Of a stretch of 64,000 nucleotides of DNA, positions 25,637 to 38,058 are shown piece by piece. The translations under genes and the position numbers were made by a program. The stretch's first letter is position 1. Every line of letters starts with the position of its first letter. Source of the DNA: CAWCUU01 sp963798855 (GTDB taxonomy: Bacteria; Gemmatimonadota; Gemmatimonadetes; Longimicrobiales; RSA9); contig CAWCUU010000003.1 of NCBI GenBank assembly GCA_963798855.1, positions 496,001-560,000 on the forward strand. Reading direction: 5' to 3'. Under the pieces are notes generated by a model. That model saw only the letters and a list, made by a program, of their open reading frames with translations, did not search any database and was not told the DNA's origin.

Positions 25637-26833
25637 CTATCGTGATCGCCGCAAAAAAGGCAAAAAAAATGCAATCGACGTCAAAGGCAGGGCCCCGCCT
25701 CGACGCACTCTCTGCGCCTCGAGCTCCGCGGTGCAAGAGACTGTTCTCCGTGCCCTCGTCGTGAGTCTCCGCGTGCTCGTCAGGGAGACCAGAATGGCCG
25801 GATCTTCGGAGCCGATGACCCAGACGGAGATGCCGCGGAGGCCGTGGCGGCGGGCAAGGTCGAGCTTGGCGGCGAAGGAGCGGGCGTTCTCGAAGAAGAC
25901 CCACTCCCAGGTGCCGCCGCGGGAGAAGGAAGCGTACGGCACCTGGGCGTGATCGTCCCAGCGGAGCTCGGCGTGGTTGCGCTGGATGAGGCCCATGATC
26001 TCGGCGTAGGGCAGACCGCGGCTGTAGGAGCGGGCGAGCTCGGGGGTGATGCGGTCCTCCTGGGAGGTGTACCAGTGCTGGCCGCCGACCGGGATGCCGA
26101 GAGAGAGCTTCTGCGCGGGCACGTGCTCGAGGAAGTAGCGCACGACGTCCTCGTCCCAGGGGATCGAGGCCTGCGGCCCGGGCGGGGTGCGACGGGTGTG
26201 CTGGGAGTAGGTCATGACGGAGATGAAGTCGCCAATGCGGCCGATCGCGTCAATGTCGTAGCCGGCGCGCCAGTTCTCGAAGAGCCAGGCGTGATAGCGG
26301 GAGGGTCCGGCGAGCTCATCGGGGCGGTGGACGACGGCCATGCTGATGCGGAAGCCGGCCGTGTGCAGCGCATCGGACGTCTCGCGATAGAAGCCGGTGT
26401 AGGCGTCGCGATCCTCGATCGAGACGTTCTCGAAGTCGAACTGGATGCCCGCGAAGCCGTTGCGGCGACAGAGCTCGACGAGACTGGCGACGGTGCGGGC
26501 GCGGGCGTCGTCGCTCGACAGCAACGCATGCAGCAGGGCCTGGTCGAATCCCGGGTTCTGGATGAGCGGCATGACGGGAATGTTCTTCTGCTTGCCGAGT
26601 TCGATCACGCGCGGGTCGACTTCGCCCCAGACCACGCCGTGCTCATCCACATGGAAACCTTCGGGCGCGACGATCGAGACCTGGTCGGCGTGCGCCTGCA
26701 GACTCGCCCATGCGTCCTCGCGGGTCACGTAGTAAAAGAGGCGCTCGAGGCGCTGGGCGGAAGCGGGCGTCGCGGCCGGGCCGGCGAGCACGGTCGCGAG
26801 CAGCATCGCCAGGGCGATAGAGGTTCTGGGCAT
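25637..26833 (-). CDS. Secreted glycoside hydrolase family 18-like protein (YaaH/SleL-type)
   Basis: 398 residues as read. The signal peptide (LAMLLATVLAGPAATPASAQ) is followed by a GH18 barrel. The catalytic strand motif GIQFDFENV has Glu135 as acid and Asp133, as in peptidoglycan/N-acetylglucosaminidase members. FISVMTYSQH and LRGISVWVIGSEDP are further barrel strands. The last ~48 residues are unlike GH18. Removing one base near 25792 would end the protein as ...GSEDPAIWSP with TGA at 25780-25782, so an extra base there (real or error) probably caused the odd tail. It acts outside the cytoplasm on GlcNAc-containing glycans. Third gene after SusC and SusD. Confidence 0.85.
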   Translation of the reverse strand: MPRTSIALAMLLATVLAGPAATPASAQRLERLFYYVTREDAWASLQAHADQVSIVAPEGFHVDEHGVVWGEVDPRVIELGKQKNIPVMPLIQNPGFDQALLHALLSSDDARARTVASLVELCRRNGFAGIQFDFENVSIEDRDAYTGFYRETSDALHTAGFRISMAVVHRPDELAGPSRYHAWLFENWRAGYDIDAIGRIGDFISVMTYSQHTRRTPPGPQASIPWDEDVVRYFLEHVPAQKLSLGIPVGGQHWYTSQEDRITPELARSYSRGLPYAEIMGLIQRNHAELRWDDHAQVPYASFSRGGTWEWVFFENARSFAAKLDLARRHGLRGISVWVIGSEDPAILVSLTSTRRLTTRARRTVSCTAELEAQRVRRGGALPLTSIAFFLPFLRRSR

Positions 26834-26871
26834 CGTCGTCGTGGTTCGAACCGGCACAGAGACGTCGCGCC

Positions 26872-28173
26872 TCAGGCGTTCGGCTGCGACGCTCCGCAGA
26901 GGGTCGACGGCACGTTCGGGTTCCGATCGCACTCCGAGCGGGGCACGGACATCCAGTCGAACTTCGGCGTGACATCGAAGCGCCGCAGGTCGGACCAGCG
27001 CACGCCCTGCAGGTAGAGCGAGTAACGCCGCTCGTAGAGGATCTGGTCGAGCATCGCCTGCTGAGTGGACAGGTCGGCGAGGGTGAGCGCCGGCAGACAC
27101 GCGTTCGGCACGTCCAGCGGCGAGCTGCACCGGGTGCGGACCTCGTTGACGAGCGCGAGCGCGCCCGGTAGGTCGCCGGCGCGGGCGAGGACCTCGGCAC
27201 GGATCAGCCGCATCTCGTCCGGGAAGTACGCGGGATACGGGTCGGGCAGGTCGTTGTAGCGCACGAGCGAGTCCAGGGGCGAGACGGCGCCCTGCAGGTC
27301 AAAGGCCACGACGAAGTAGTCCACGCGCCGGTCGCCGGACTCGGCCTGCAGCCGGAAGATGTCCTTCGGCCGGAGCTGGTAGGCGTTCCCGGAAGCGTAC
27401 CACATGCCGTACAGCGGGTTCGGGTCGGAGGCGGAGAACTCGAACTCCGAGAGGACGTTCAGGTCTACGGCCTGCGCCGACTGGGCCGCGAGCTGGTCGT
27501 CGCCGGCGATCAGCGCGTAGCGCGCGAGCATCGCGTCGATCGTGTTCTCGAGGTCGAAGCCAGGCGCCAGGATCTGATCCTCGAATTCGCTCGAGGCAGG
27601 CTGCGCCTGCAGCCTCGACTGCGCGCTCTGCAGCAGCGCCTCGATCTCGGCGAAGACTTCTTCGCGCGTCGCGAACTGCGGCTGCGGATTGTCGGGCCCG
27701 ACCTGCAGCGGGATCTGCTGGTAGATCTGGATCAGGTTGCCGTACGCCATCGCCTTGAACAGCTCGGCCAGCGCCAGGATTCCGCTCGTCGTGCCGGGGC
27801 CGAAGCCGACCTGGGGCGCGTGCTCGAGCAGCACGTTGGCGTCCCGAACGACCAGGTACTGTCCCTCCCACGGGTTCTCCGAAGGCCCCAGGTCGTTGTC
27901 CAGCGGCTGGTCACCGGAATCGGCGATCTGAAAGCTCTGGAATGTGGCGCCGCCGGCGCCCAGCTCATTCGTCACGAGCCCCGTCACGTACACGGGGTCG
28001 ATCAGCTGATTGCCGTATTCGGCCTGGAGGCCGACCGCGATCTGCGCGACCCCTTCCCTCGTGGAGGTCTGGGCCTCCTCGGTCGGCAGATTCGGGTCCT
28101 GCAGATCGAGGTTGCATCCGCCGTAGGTCAGCGCGCCGGCGCCGAGCACGGCGAGCATCGCCATCCGCTTCAT
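26872..28173 (-). CDS. SusD/RagB-like surface lipoprotein
   Basis: 433 residues from the chosen ATG (28171-28173), which has a GAGGT site; ATGs at 28195-28197 and 28183-28185 would lengthen it slightly. A lipoprotein signal (MLAVLGAGALTYGGC) is followed by a TPR-like helical body typical of SusD-type proteins. C-terminal hallmarks are MRLIRAEVLARAGDLPGALALVNEVRTRC and DQILYERRYSLYLQGVRWSDLRRFD. It pairs with the SusC-like receptor, 36 bases upstream, to capture a substrate at the cell surface; the adjacent GH18 gene points to an amino-sugar-containing glycan. Confidence 0.9.
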   Translation of the reverse strand: MKRMAMLAVLGAGALTYGGCNLDLQDPNLPTEEAQTSTREGVAQIAVGLQAEYGNQLIDPVYVTGLVTNELGAGGATFQSFQIADSGDQPLDNDLGPSENPWEGQYLVVRDANVLLEHAPQVGFGPGTTSGILALAELFKAMAYGNLIQIYQQIPLQVGPDNPQPQFATREEVFAEIEALLQSAQSRLQAQPASSEFEDQILAPGFDLENTIDAMLARYALIAGDDQLAAQSAQAVDLNVLSEFEFSASDPNPLYGMWYASGNAYQLRPKDIFRLQAESGDRRVDYFVVAFDLQGAVSPLDSLVRYNDLPDPYPAYFPDEMRLIRAEVLARAGDLPGALALVNEVRTRCSSPLDVPNACLPALTLADLSTQQAMLDQILYERRYSLYLQGVRWSDLRRFDVTPKFDWMSVPRSECDRNPNVPSTLCGASQPNA

Positions 28174-28209
28174 CGTATACCTCATCGTCTCGCGCATGAG
28201 TGCCGCCGC

Positions 28210-31134
28210 TCAGTAGGTGACGCGCAGGGAGACGCCGACCGTCCGCGCATGCGGATAGACGGCGAAGTCCACGCCCCGCTCGACCGTGCTCAGCCCGAAC
28301 ATGTTGACCTCGGGGTCGTAGCCGGAGTAGTCGCTGAAGGTGAGCAGATCGTGGCCGACCAGCTCGAGCTGGACCTCGCTCACGCCGAGGTTCCTGACCC
28401 AGTCGCCCGAGGTGTGATAGCCGAGGCGGACGTCGCGCAGCTTGACATAGCTGGCGTCTTCCAGATAGTGCGACCAGGTGCCGTAGTAGCGGACGAGCTC
28501 GTCATTCGTGATCTCGCCCCGCAGGTAACGATCGTAGTTGGGGCCGGCACCGAAGATATCCATGATCCGCTGCGTCTGATTCCACACCTTCTGCCCGAAG
28601 GAACCATCGAGCAGGAATGACGCGGACCAGTGGTCGCCGAGACCGAACTCGTTGTTGATGGACGCGGTGACATCGGGCCAGGGGCTGCCGACGATACGGC
28701 TGCCGCCGCGGAGCGGCCCGAGGTCGTCGGTCTGGACGACTCCGTTGATCACCGAGTCGGCGCTCATGTAGAACGCCCCCAGCTCCTCACCCTGCTGTAC
28801 GCGGTTGTTGTAGCCGACGGTGTAAGGGCTGCCGAAGAGCGAGTCCACGACGTTCTTGTTGTGCGACAGGATGAAGCTGCTGCTCCAGCGGAAGTTGTTG
28901 CCTCGAACGTTGTCGGTGTTGAGCTGGAGCTCGACGCCCTTGTTGCTGAGCGACCCGACGTTGTCGATGATGCCGCTGCTGTAGCCGGTGCTCGGCGCGT
29001 AAGGCCGCGGCAGCAGCAGGTCGGTCGTGTGCTGGTCGTAGTAGGTGAACGTCAGGTTGACGCGGTCGCTGAGGATCGACGCGTCGAAGCCGGCCTCGAT
29101 CTCGCGCTGCCGCTCCGGCTTCAGATCCGCGTTGCCGGCCTCGGAGAGCGGCACGAGGCCGAGCCGGCTGACGTTGATGAGCGGGCCGTAGCGGGAGAAG
29201 CGCGTGTAGGCCAGGTCGGTCGGCGGCTGATTGCCGGCGTAGCCGAGCGCCGCGCGGATCCGGAACTGCGGCAGCACGCCCGCGAGACCGGAGTTCTGCC
29301 AGAAGCCTTCATCGGAGATCACGTACGAGCCGCTGACCTTCGGATAGAGCTGCCAGCGCTCATCGGGCCCGAAGGTGGAGGAGGCATCCCAGCGCAGAGC
29401 GCCGGTCAGGAAGAGGCGGTTGTTGAAGCCGATCTGCTCCTGTCCGAAGAAGCCGAGCGTGACCGTCTCGACCTGGCTCTCGGAGGAAGACATGTTGGCG
29501 CCGCGGACGAGCTTCGTGCCGGGGCTGACGTCGCTCGCCGAGGCGAACACCGTGCCCCGATGGGAGAAGGTGTGGTTCATCCCCACCGAGGTCGTGAACT
29601 GAGCCGAGCCGGCACCGACGTCGTAGGTCCCGATCAGGTCGTTGTTCACGAGGTAGTTGCCGCGGTCGTAGTTCGTCGCGCTGCCGAGCGGCGCGAGAGT
29701 GGCGCCGCGCGGAATGAACTGCGAAGTCTCCATCGAATAGGTGTCGTAGCCGAGCCGGTACTGCAGCGTCAGCTGATTGAGCGGGTTCGCGTGCAGCTGC
29801 AGTGAGCCGACGAAGCGGCTGATGTCCTGACCGTTGTCCCAGCGGTCCAGCACGTCGAGGGGGTTGGGGAAGACATAGGCCGTGTTGAGGAGCTGACCGG
29901 TCTCGGGATTGCGCGCCGACAGGTCCACCGTCGTCGGCGTGAACACGATCGCGGTGAGCAGCCCTCCGACCCCCTGCTCGCCATTGATGACGAGATCGTT
30001 GTGGCTGCGGATGTAATTGGCGCCGGCGGAGACCTTCAGCTTGCCGCCGAGCGACTGGTCCAGATTCAGCCGCACATCCTCCTTCGTGTAGTCGGACCCC
30101 TTCATGATGCCCTGATTGCTCGTGTATCCGCCCGAGACGTAGTACTGCGTCGCCGGTGTGCCGCCGGAGACGGACACGTGCGTATCGTTGCTCAGCGCGT
30201 CGCGGAAAATCAGGTCCTGGGGGTCGTAGCGCTGAACCGGGTTGCCCTCCGTGTCGAGAGGCGTCAGCGCGAAGTCAATGTGCTTCGGGAGGGAGCCCCA
30301 GGTGAAGCGCGTCGTGCCGCTCACGTGCGCCTCGCCCGACTGCCCCCGCTTCGTGAAGATCTGGACCACGCCGTTGTTCGCGCGGGAGCCGTAGAGTGCC
30401 GCCGCTGCAGCGCCTTTCAGGATCTCGATATGATCGATGTCGTTCGGATCGAGGTCGGCGAGGCGGTTCGACGGGTTGGAGCGATAGCCGAAGTTGATCT
30501 GCTGATCGCCGCTGTTGTCGAGGATCACGCCGTCGACGATGTAGAGTGGCTCTGCGCCGCCAATGATCGAGCTGGTGCCCCTCAGCCGGACGGATACGCC
30601 TCCGCCGGGCGTCCCGGTGTTGCTCGTGATCACCGCGCCGGCGACCTTCCCCTGTAGCGCCTGGTCCACGGTCGTGACGGGAGCCTGGGCGAGCTCGTCG
30701 CTGCCCACACTCGCGACCGAGTTGCCGAGCGCACGCTTCGCGGTCGGCGACGCGGTGCCGGTCACAATGACGGCCTCGAGCGAAACAGCCTTCTCACTGA
30801 GCGCGACCTCCGGAATCGTGATGGTCGACTGGTCCGCCAGCGTGACCGGGTGCTGCTCCGTAGCGCGGCCGACGTACGAATAGACCAGCGTGTAATTGCC
30901 CCTCGGAACGTTCGCCTCGAGCGTGTAGGCGCCATCGGCCGCGGTCACCGTGCCGTACTGCGTGCCCCGCAGCGACACCTGCGCGCCCGACAGCCCCTCG
31001 CGCGAGGCTGCGTCCACCACCCGCCCCTGAAGCCTGTAGGACGCGGACTGTGCGGTCGCGGGCGCACTCCAGGCGATCGCGAACGCGGACAGGATTGCCG
31101 GGACGAGCCGCCCCGGGGATCGTCGGGAAGTCAT
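28210..31134 (-). CDS. SusC/RagA-type TonB-dependent outer-membrane receptor
   Basis: 974 residues. Signal peptide, then a carboxypeptidase-regulatory-like domain (YRLQGRVVDAASREGLSGAQVSLRGTQYGTVTAADGAYTLE), then the plug (SVASVGSDELAQAPVTTVDQALQGKVAG...PLYIVDGVILDNSG...IDHIEILKGAAAAALYGSRANNGVVQI). A long barrel ends in VGVSLRVTY, with the final aromatic residue typical of outer-membrane barrels. It imports a bulky substrate powered by TonB together with the SusD-like lipoprotein. First gene of the SusC-SusD-GH18 unit. Its upstream side is the GC-rich hairpin array B. Confidence 0.95.
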   Translation of the reverse strand: MTSRRSPGRLVPAILSAFAIAWSAPATAQSASYRLQGRVVDAASREGLSGAQVSLRGTQYGTVTAADGAYTLEANVPRGNYTLVYSYVGRATEQHPVTLADQSTITIPEVALSEKAVSLEAVIVTGTASPTAKRALGNSVASVGSDELAQAPVTTVDQALQGKVAGAVITSNTGTPGGGVSVRLRGTSSIIGGAEPLYIVDGVILDNSGDQQINFGYRSNPSNRLADLDPNDIDHIEILKGAAAAALYGSRANNGVVQIFTKRGQSGEAHVSGTTRFTWGSLPKHIDFALTPLDTEGNPVQRYDPQDLIFRDALSNDTHVSVSGGTPATQYYVSGGYTSNQGIMKGSDYTKEDVRLNLDQSLGGKLKVSAGANYIRSHNDLVINGEQGVGGLLTAIVFTPTTVDLSARNPETGQLLNTAYVFPNPLDVLDRWDNGQDISRFVGSLQLHANPLNQLTLQYRLGYDTYSMETSQFIPRGATLAPLGSATNYDRGNYLVNNDLIGTYDVGAGSAQFTTSVGMNHTFSHRGTVFASASDVSPGTKLVRGANMSSSESQVETVTLGFFGQEQIGFNNRLFLTGALRWDASSTFGPDERWQLYPKVSGSYVISDEGFWQNSGLAGVLPQFRIRAALGYAGNQPPTDLAYTRFSRYGPLINVSRLGLVPLSEAGNADLKPERQREIEAGFDASILSDRVNLTFTYYDQHTTDLLLPRPYAPSTGYSSGIIDNVGSLSNKGVELQLNTDNVRGNNFRWSSSFILSHNKNVVDSLFGSPYTVGYNNRVQQGEELGAFYMSADSVINGVVQTDDLGPLRGGSRIVGSPWPDVTASINNEFGLGDHWSASFLLDGSFGQKVWNQTQRIMDIFGAGPNYDRYLRGEITNDELVRYYGTWSHYLEDASYVKLRDVRLGYHTSGDWVRNLGVSEVQLELVGHDLLTFSDYSGYDPEVNMFGLSTVERGVDFAVYPHARTVGVSLRVTY

Positions 31135-31204
31135 CTTCCGAACCTCGGCGAAAGAAGTGCTGCGGGTTTGATTGGTGGCGCAGGATAATGGGTGAGCGGC
31201 GTTC

Positions 31205-31563
31205 GGGCCAGGGTTCAGGCGGGCGACCGGGCGCCGGGCGCGGCCTGGCGGCCGGGCGCGGGCCTACGGCCCGGGCGCCGCTTCGCGGGGCGCGCTGCTG
31301 ACGCAGCGGAGCGGGGCCTGGCGGCCCCGGTTTGCGGCCTTCGGCCGGAGGCGCGCGGCTGCGCCGGCGCGGGGGCGGTCCTGCGGACCGGGGGGGGCGC
31401 GGCTGCGGCGGCGCGGGGCGGTCCTGCGGACCGGGGGCGCGCGGCTGCGCCGGCGCGGGGGCGGTCCTGCGGACCGGGGGGGCGCGGCTGCGGCGGCGCG
31501 GGGCGGTCCTGCGGACCGGGCGCGCGGCTGCGCCGGCGCGGGGGCGGTCCTGCGGACCGGGGG
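31205..31563. repeat. GC-rich hairpin array B, just downstream of acnA
   Basis: About 360 bases with no gene. The first part is a chain of different small hairpins joined by GGGCGC linkers: GGCC-tac-GGCC, CGC-ttcg-CGG, GGGGCC-tggc-GGCCCC and GGCC-ttc-GGCC. The second part repeats one pair of hairpins tandemly, GGTCC-tgc-GGACC five times alternating with GCGCGGCTGC-type units. It sits between the acnA stop and the SusC start. Confidence 0.75.
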
Positions 31564-31564
31564 G

Positions 31565-34357
<2,793 letters not shown>

Positions 34358-34416
34358 GGTGGTTCGAACCTGCGTTGTGTTGTCGGTTTTCGCGGCTGAC
34401 TGAACATGGTATGGAC

Positions 34417-34650
34417 TCGCGCTGCGCGCGAGGGCGCGGGCCGTGAACGGCCCGGGCGCCGCCTGGGGCGGGGCGCCCGGCCTGGCGGCCGGGGGCGCGC
34501 GCCTTCGGCGCGGAGCGCGCGCTGCCGCGCGCGGGGGCGCCTGACGGCGAGGGCACGCTTCGAGTGGGGTGCGGCGCTGCGCGCCGGGGCCGCGACGCTG
34601 CGCGCGCGGGGGGGGCCCGGCGACGCTGCGCGCGCGGGGGGGCCCGCGAC
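34417..34650. repeat. GC-rich hairpin array C, upstream of acnA
   Basis: About 230 bases with the same design as arrays A and B: CTCGCG-ctg-CGCGAG (with small variation), GGCCG-tgaa-CGGCC, CCGGCC-tggc-GGCCGG, CGCC-ttc-GGCG and GCGCGCG-ctgc-CGCGCGC, joined by GGGCGC-type linkers. It then passes into GACGCTGCG repeats that run straight into a hydrolase relic. Nothing gene-like is supported between 34358 and 34660. Confidence 0.72.
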
Positions 34651-34660
34651 GCTGCGGGCG

Positions 34661-34951
34661 ATGCTCGGCGGCACGCCGGCCACCGTGCCGGAGCGCTACG
34701 CCCAGGCGTCGCCGATCCGGCTGCTGCCGCTCGGCATCCCGCAGGTGCTCGTCATCGGCGAGCACGGGGAGTTCGTGCCGCGGCCGCTGGTGGAAGGATA
34801 CGTCGAGGCCGCCGCGAAGGTGGGCGACGCGGTGCGGCTCATCGTGATCCCGGGCGCAGGACACTTCGAGCTCGCGAGCCCGCGCACCTCGGCGTGGCCG
34901 CGGGAGAGGGTCGCGATCCGCTCGCTGCTGGAGGGGCGGCTGCCGGAGTAG
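34661..34951 (+). pseudogene. C-terminal relic of an alpha/beta hydrolase
   Basis: Codes for 96 residues (MLGGTPATVPERYAQASPIRLLPLGIPQVLVIGE...) that match the last third of alpha/beta hydrolases. The catalytic-His segment VIPGAGHFELASP is included. The strand carrying the catalytic Asp reads GEHGEFVP, where GxxDxxVP is expected, so the acid is missing. The N-terminal two thirds with the nucleophile elbow are absent, and the sequence upstream is hairpin array C. This looks like a gene truncated by, or next to, an expanding repeat. Confidence 0.6.
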
Positions 34952-35163
34952 CGAGCGGAAGCCCGAGATCCCTGGAGCCGAACCCCCGCAGTCCTCGCCG
35001 CCTTGGGGTTGAAGATCGGGTATTGGACCCGAGGCGGGCCGCTGAATTCACCGGCAGTTCACCCGCCCGTCACTGCGCGTTGAGCGCGTCGGATCAATGT
35101 GGGTGCGCGTTCGGACATGGAGCAGGAACGCACACCCGTTCACCGACACGCGCAGGAGGTTCT

Positions 35164-35469
35164 ATGAAGGATCCCCGGAAACCCGGCGTGAACAGCGCCT
35201 ACGAGGATGGCCATCCGAACGTGCGTCGCGACGCGCTCGAGATCTTCTTCTTCAGCACGCGGCCCGGCACGCTCGGGATGTCCGACATCTACTCCGCTAC
35301 ACGGGCGCGGGCGTCCGAGCCGTGGTCCACGCCGGTCAACCTGGGTCCGGCCGTGAACAGCGCTGCGGCCGAGTCCCGGCCCTCGCTGTCCTGGGACGGG
35401 AGGACCCTGTACTTCGGCTCGAGTCGTCCAGGCGAAGGGTCCAGCGACATCTACGTGACACGACGCTAG
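35164..35469 (+). pseudogene. Truncated PD40/WD40-like beta-propeller fragment
   Basis: 101 residues: a short leader (MKDPRKPGVNSAYEDGHPNV) and then two PD40-type blades, RRDALEIFFFSTRPGTLGMSDIYSATRA and SRPSLSWDGRTLYFGSSRPGEGSSDIYVTRR. These are TolB/WD40-like repeats usually found in proteins of 250-300 residues or more, so this is probably an internally deleted gene. A very good ribosome site (CAGGAGGTTCT) precedes the ATG, so a short product may still be made. 34952-35163 upstream holds no other gene. Confidence 0.55.
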
Positions 35470-35628
35470 CGGACGATCGACTCCGCGGCGATAAGGGGAA
35501 ACGTGCGAAGCGGAGTGCCACCGCGAGCGACCGGCGCGTCGGCGCCCGGCGTGGTCAGGCAAAGACCCACCGGGCGCCGTCGTGCTCGAGCCGCGCGTAG
35601 ATGCGGAGCGGCTGTCGGGCAACTCCGA

Positions 35629-38058
35629 CTACTGCGGCAGCCCGTTGTCGCGGAGGAGCTTCCCGAAGCGGGGGTCGTGCCGGAGGGCCTCCATTCCGGG
35701 CTCCACGACGGCGTGCGAGAAGGCGGGGTGTCGCTGCCGCGCCGACGCCTCCAGCCACCGCAGCGCGGCATCCGTGTCTCCGAGGGCGGCGAACACGGTC
35801 GCGATTTGCGGCGCGTACACCTGCGTGCTGGCGCCTTCAGCCGTCAAGCGCTGGAGGATCTGCCGGGCCTCGCGCTCCCTCCCGGTAAGCGCCAGGACAC
35901 GGGCGACGGACGCGCGCGCCTTCGCGGTCGGACCGGCCAGGGCCGCAGCAGCCCGGTACTCCCGGAGCGCGTTCTCCCATTGACGGCCGGCCTCGTACCC
36001 CCATCCCAGCTCCAGGCGCACGAGCCAGACGGTCGAATCCATCTCCATCGCCTTCCGCAGCGGCTCGACTCCCAGGTCCGGCCGGCCCGCAACGACCAGA
36101 GCCGCGCCGAGGGCCGCAGCATCGATGGGCGACAGGGGGCTCAGCTCGGCCTCCTTCCTCGCCTCCCATGCTGCCTCCTCGTCGCGGCGCATGGAGGAGA
36201 GAAAGAAGCTATACCATCCGTGCGCACGCGCGCTGCTGGGGTCCAGCTCGATCGCCCGGCGGAACTCCCGCTCGGCGGCGGCCCAGTCCCACTCGAACGC
36301 GTACAGGTAGGCCGCCAGAGCGGAGTGGGCCTCCGCCAGCCCCGGATCGAGCCCCACCGCCTCGAGGGCCGGCTTCCGCATCCGCTCCTTCGCTTCCGAG
36401 GGTGCGATGTATCCGTGCACGGCGAAGGGGGGATAGACGTTGGCGAGACCGGCGTAGGCGGCGGCGAATTGCGGGTCGACCTCGGTGGCGCGCTGGAAGT
36501 ACGCGATCGCGCGCTCGAGCGCGTCCCCTGTCCGCTGGCGCCCGAAGTATACGCCCTTGAGGAAGAGCGTGTACGCCTCGGCGTTGTCCGTCAACGGTCG
36601 CGCGAGCCGCTCGCGCTCGCCGGGGCCGAGCTCCGCGACCAATGCCTCCGCGATGCGGAGCGCAAGCTCGCTCTGGATGCCGAGGACATCCGGCCCCTCC
36701 CGCTGATACGTCTGCGCCCAAAGGTGGAAGCCGTCGGCCGCGTCGATCAGCTGCGCCGTGACGCGCACGCGGTCTCCAACGCGGCGGACGCTCCCCTCCA
36801 CGACCGTGCCGACCCCGAGTCGACGGCCGATCGTTCGGACGTCCTCGCTCTTCCCCTTGAAGGCGAATGCGGACGTGCGTGCCACCACACGCAGGGCCCG
36901 CACCTGGGAGAGCGCGCCGGTCAGCTCCTCCGTCAGGCCGTCGCTGAGGTACTCCTGTTCGGGGTCGCCACTGAGGTTCGCGAAAGGCAGCACGGCGACC
37001 GCCCGGCGTGATCCGATGGGTACCCCATACGCCACCGCGGCGGCGGCGTCCGCCTCGTGTGCCGGGCCGCCGATCCGGCTGGTGGGGCGGCGACCCCCGA
37101 GCAGGATCCAGGCGGCCCCGAGGGCAACCGCGAGCGCAACCGCGGCCAGCGCCACCGCACCGGGGTGCACCGGCCGGCGGCCGCCCCGCAGTACCGCCTG
37201 CGGTGGAGACTCCGCTGCAGAACCCGCTTCGACGGGCTCCGCTCCGTTCGGGGACCCGGCTTCGGCACCTGGCTCGGGACGTTCGCGGGCATTCCGACTG
37301 GCCACGCCGTTCGCCCGGTCGCCCAGTGGGTCACGGCTGCGCAGGGCGTCCACGGCGGCCCGAAAGTCCGCCCGCGGCTCGACGCCGAACTCCGTCTCCA
37401 GCATGCGCTCGTGGGTCGCCGCGTGCTGGAGCGCCCCGGCGAGGTTGCCGTTCGCCTCCAGTGCCCGAACGAGGCGCAGGGCGACGCGCGTGTCGTACGG
37501 ATCCTGCGCCACCCGGACCTTCCACCACTCCACTGCCCTCGCGGGCCTTCCCTCCCGCTCCGCCGCGTCGGCCAGCGCCTCGAGCGCCCCGGCGTAGCTG
37601 GCGGCAAGGCGTTCACGCTCCCGCTCGACCCACCCTTCGAACCCGGGCGCATCGCTGAGAAAGAACCCATCGAGGAAGGGACCGTGGTATAACGCAATCG
37701 CGCGGGCGGGGTCGGCGCTGGCGAGTGCCTGCTCGAGCTCGGCGACGTCCGTACGGATCAACTCGGAGTTCAGGCGGAGCTCGTCGCCCTCGGAAGTGAT
37801 CGCCGACTCACCCAGCTCCTTCCGCAAGGCGTAGACGGCCTGGTTCAGGAGGTTGCGAGCATGATTCGTGTCGCTTTCCGGCCAGAGGTAGGCCAGCAGT
37901 CGCTCACGGCTGAGGCCGCGCTGCGGACTGACTGCGAGGACGGCCAGGAGGGCGAGCCGGTGCCGCTGGAGCGCACGGCCGCCGATGGGTGAGCCATCGT
38001 CCCCGGAGAGGCGGGGGCTCCCGAGGAGCCGGAGCCGGAAGGTGCGGGAGGAGTCCAT
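35629..38058 (-). CDS. BTAD-type transcriptional regulator with membrane helix, TolB-like domain and TPRs
   Basis: 809 residues. In order: an OmpR-like winged helix plus bacterial transcriptional activation domain (LRLLGSPRLSG...RERLLAYLWPESDTNHARNLLNQAVYALRKELG, to about residue 245), a transmembrane helix (VHPGAVALAAVALAVALGAAWILLGG, about 295-320), a TolB/FlgO-like domain (RAVAVLPFANLSGDPEQEYLSDGLTEELTGAL...HLWAQTYQRE) and C-terminal TPRs. This is the 'SARP-like plus TPR' layout common in Gemmatimonadota and relatives; the membrane helix suggests a signal-sensing regulator. It lies upstream of and divergent from the aminotransferase; the shared 337-base region includes a 9-bp tandem array. 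Confidence 0.88.
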   Translation of the reverse strand: MDSSRTFRLRLLGSPRLSGDDGSPIGGRALQRHRLALLAVLAVSPQRGLSRERLLAYLWPESDTNHARNLLNQAVYALRKELGESAITSEGDELRLNSELIRTDVAELEQALASADPARAIALYHGPFLDGFFLSDAPGFEGWVERERERLAASYAGALEALADAAEREGRPARAVEWWKVRVAQDPYDTRVALRLVRALEANGNLAGALQHAATHERMLETEFGVEPRADFRAAVDALRSRDPLGDRANGVASRNARERPEPGAEAGSPNGAEPVEAGSAAESPPQAVLRGGRRPVHPGAVALAAVALAVALGAAWILLGGRRPTSRIGGPAHEADAAAAVAYGVPIGSRRAVAVLPFANLSGDPEQEYLSDGLTEELTGALSQVRALRVVARTSAFAFKGKSEDVRTIGRRLGVGTVVEGSVRRVGDRVRVTAQLIDAADGFHLWAQTYQREGPDVLGIQSELALRIAEALVAELGPGERERLARPLTDNAEAYTLFLKGVYFGRQRTGDALERAIAYFQRATEVDPQFAAAYAGLANVYPPFAVHGYIAPSEAKERMRKPALEAVGLDPGLAEAHSALAAYLYAFEWDWAAAEREFRRAIELDPSSARAHGWYSFFLSSMRRDEEAAWEARKEAELSPLSPIDAAALGAALVVAGRPDLGVEPLRKAMEMDSTVWLVRLELGWGYEAGRQWENALREYRAAAALAGPTAKARASVARVLALTGREREARQILQRLTAEGASTQVYAPQIATVFAALGDTDAALRWLEASARQRHPAFSHAVVEPGMEALRHDPRFGKLLRDNGLPQ

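Noticed and set aside
25272..25904. Minus-strand open frame with SSAPSAHSAVNHS repeats
   Set aside because: It is the translation of the 42-bp tandem array; no start region or homologous domain supports it.
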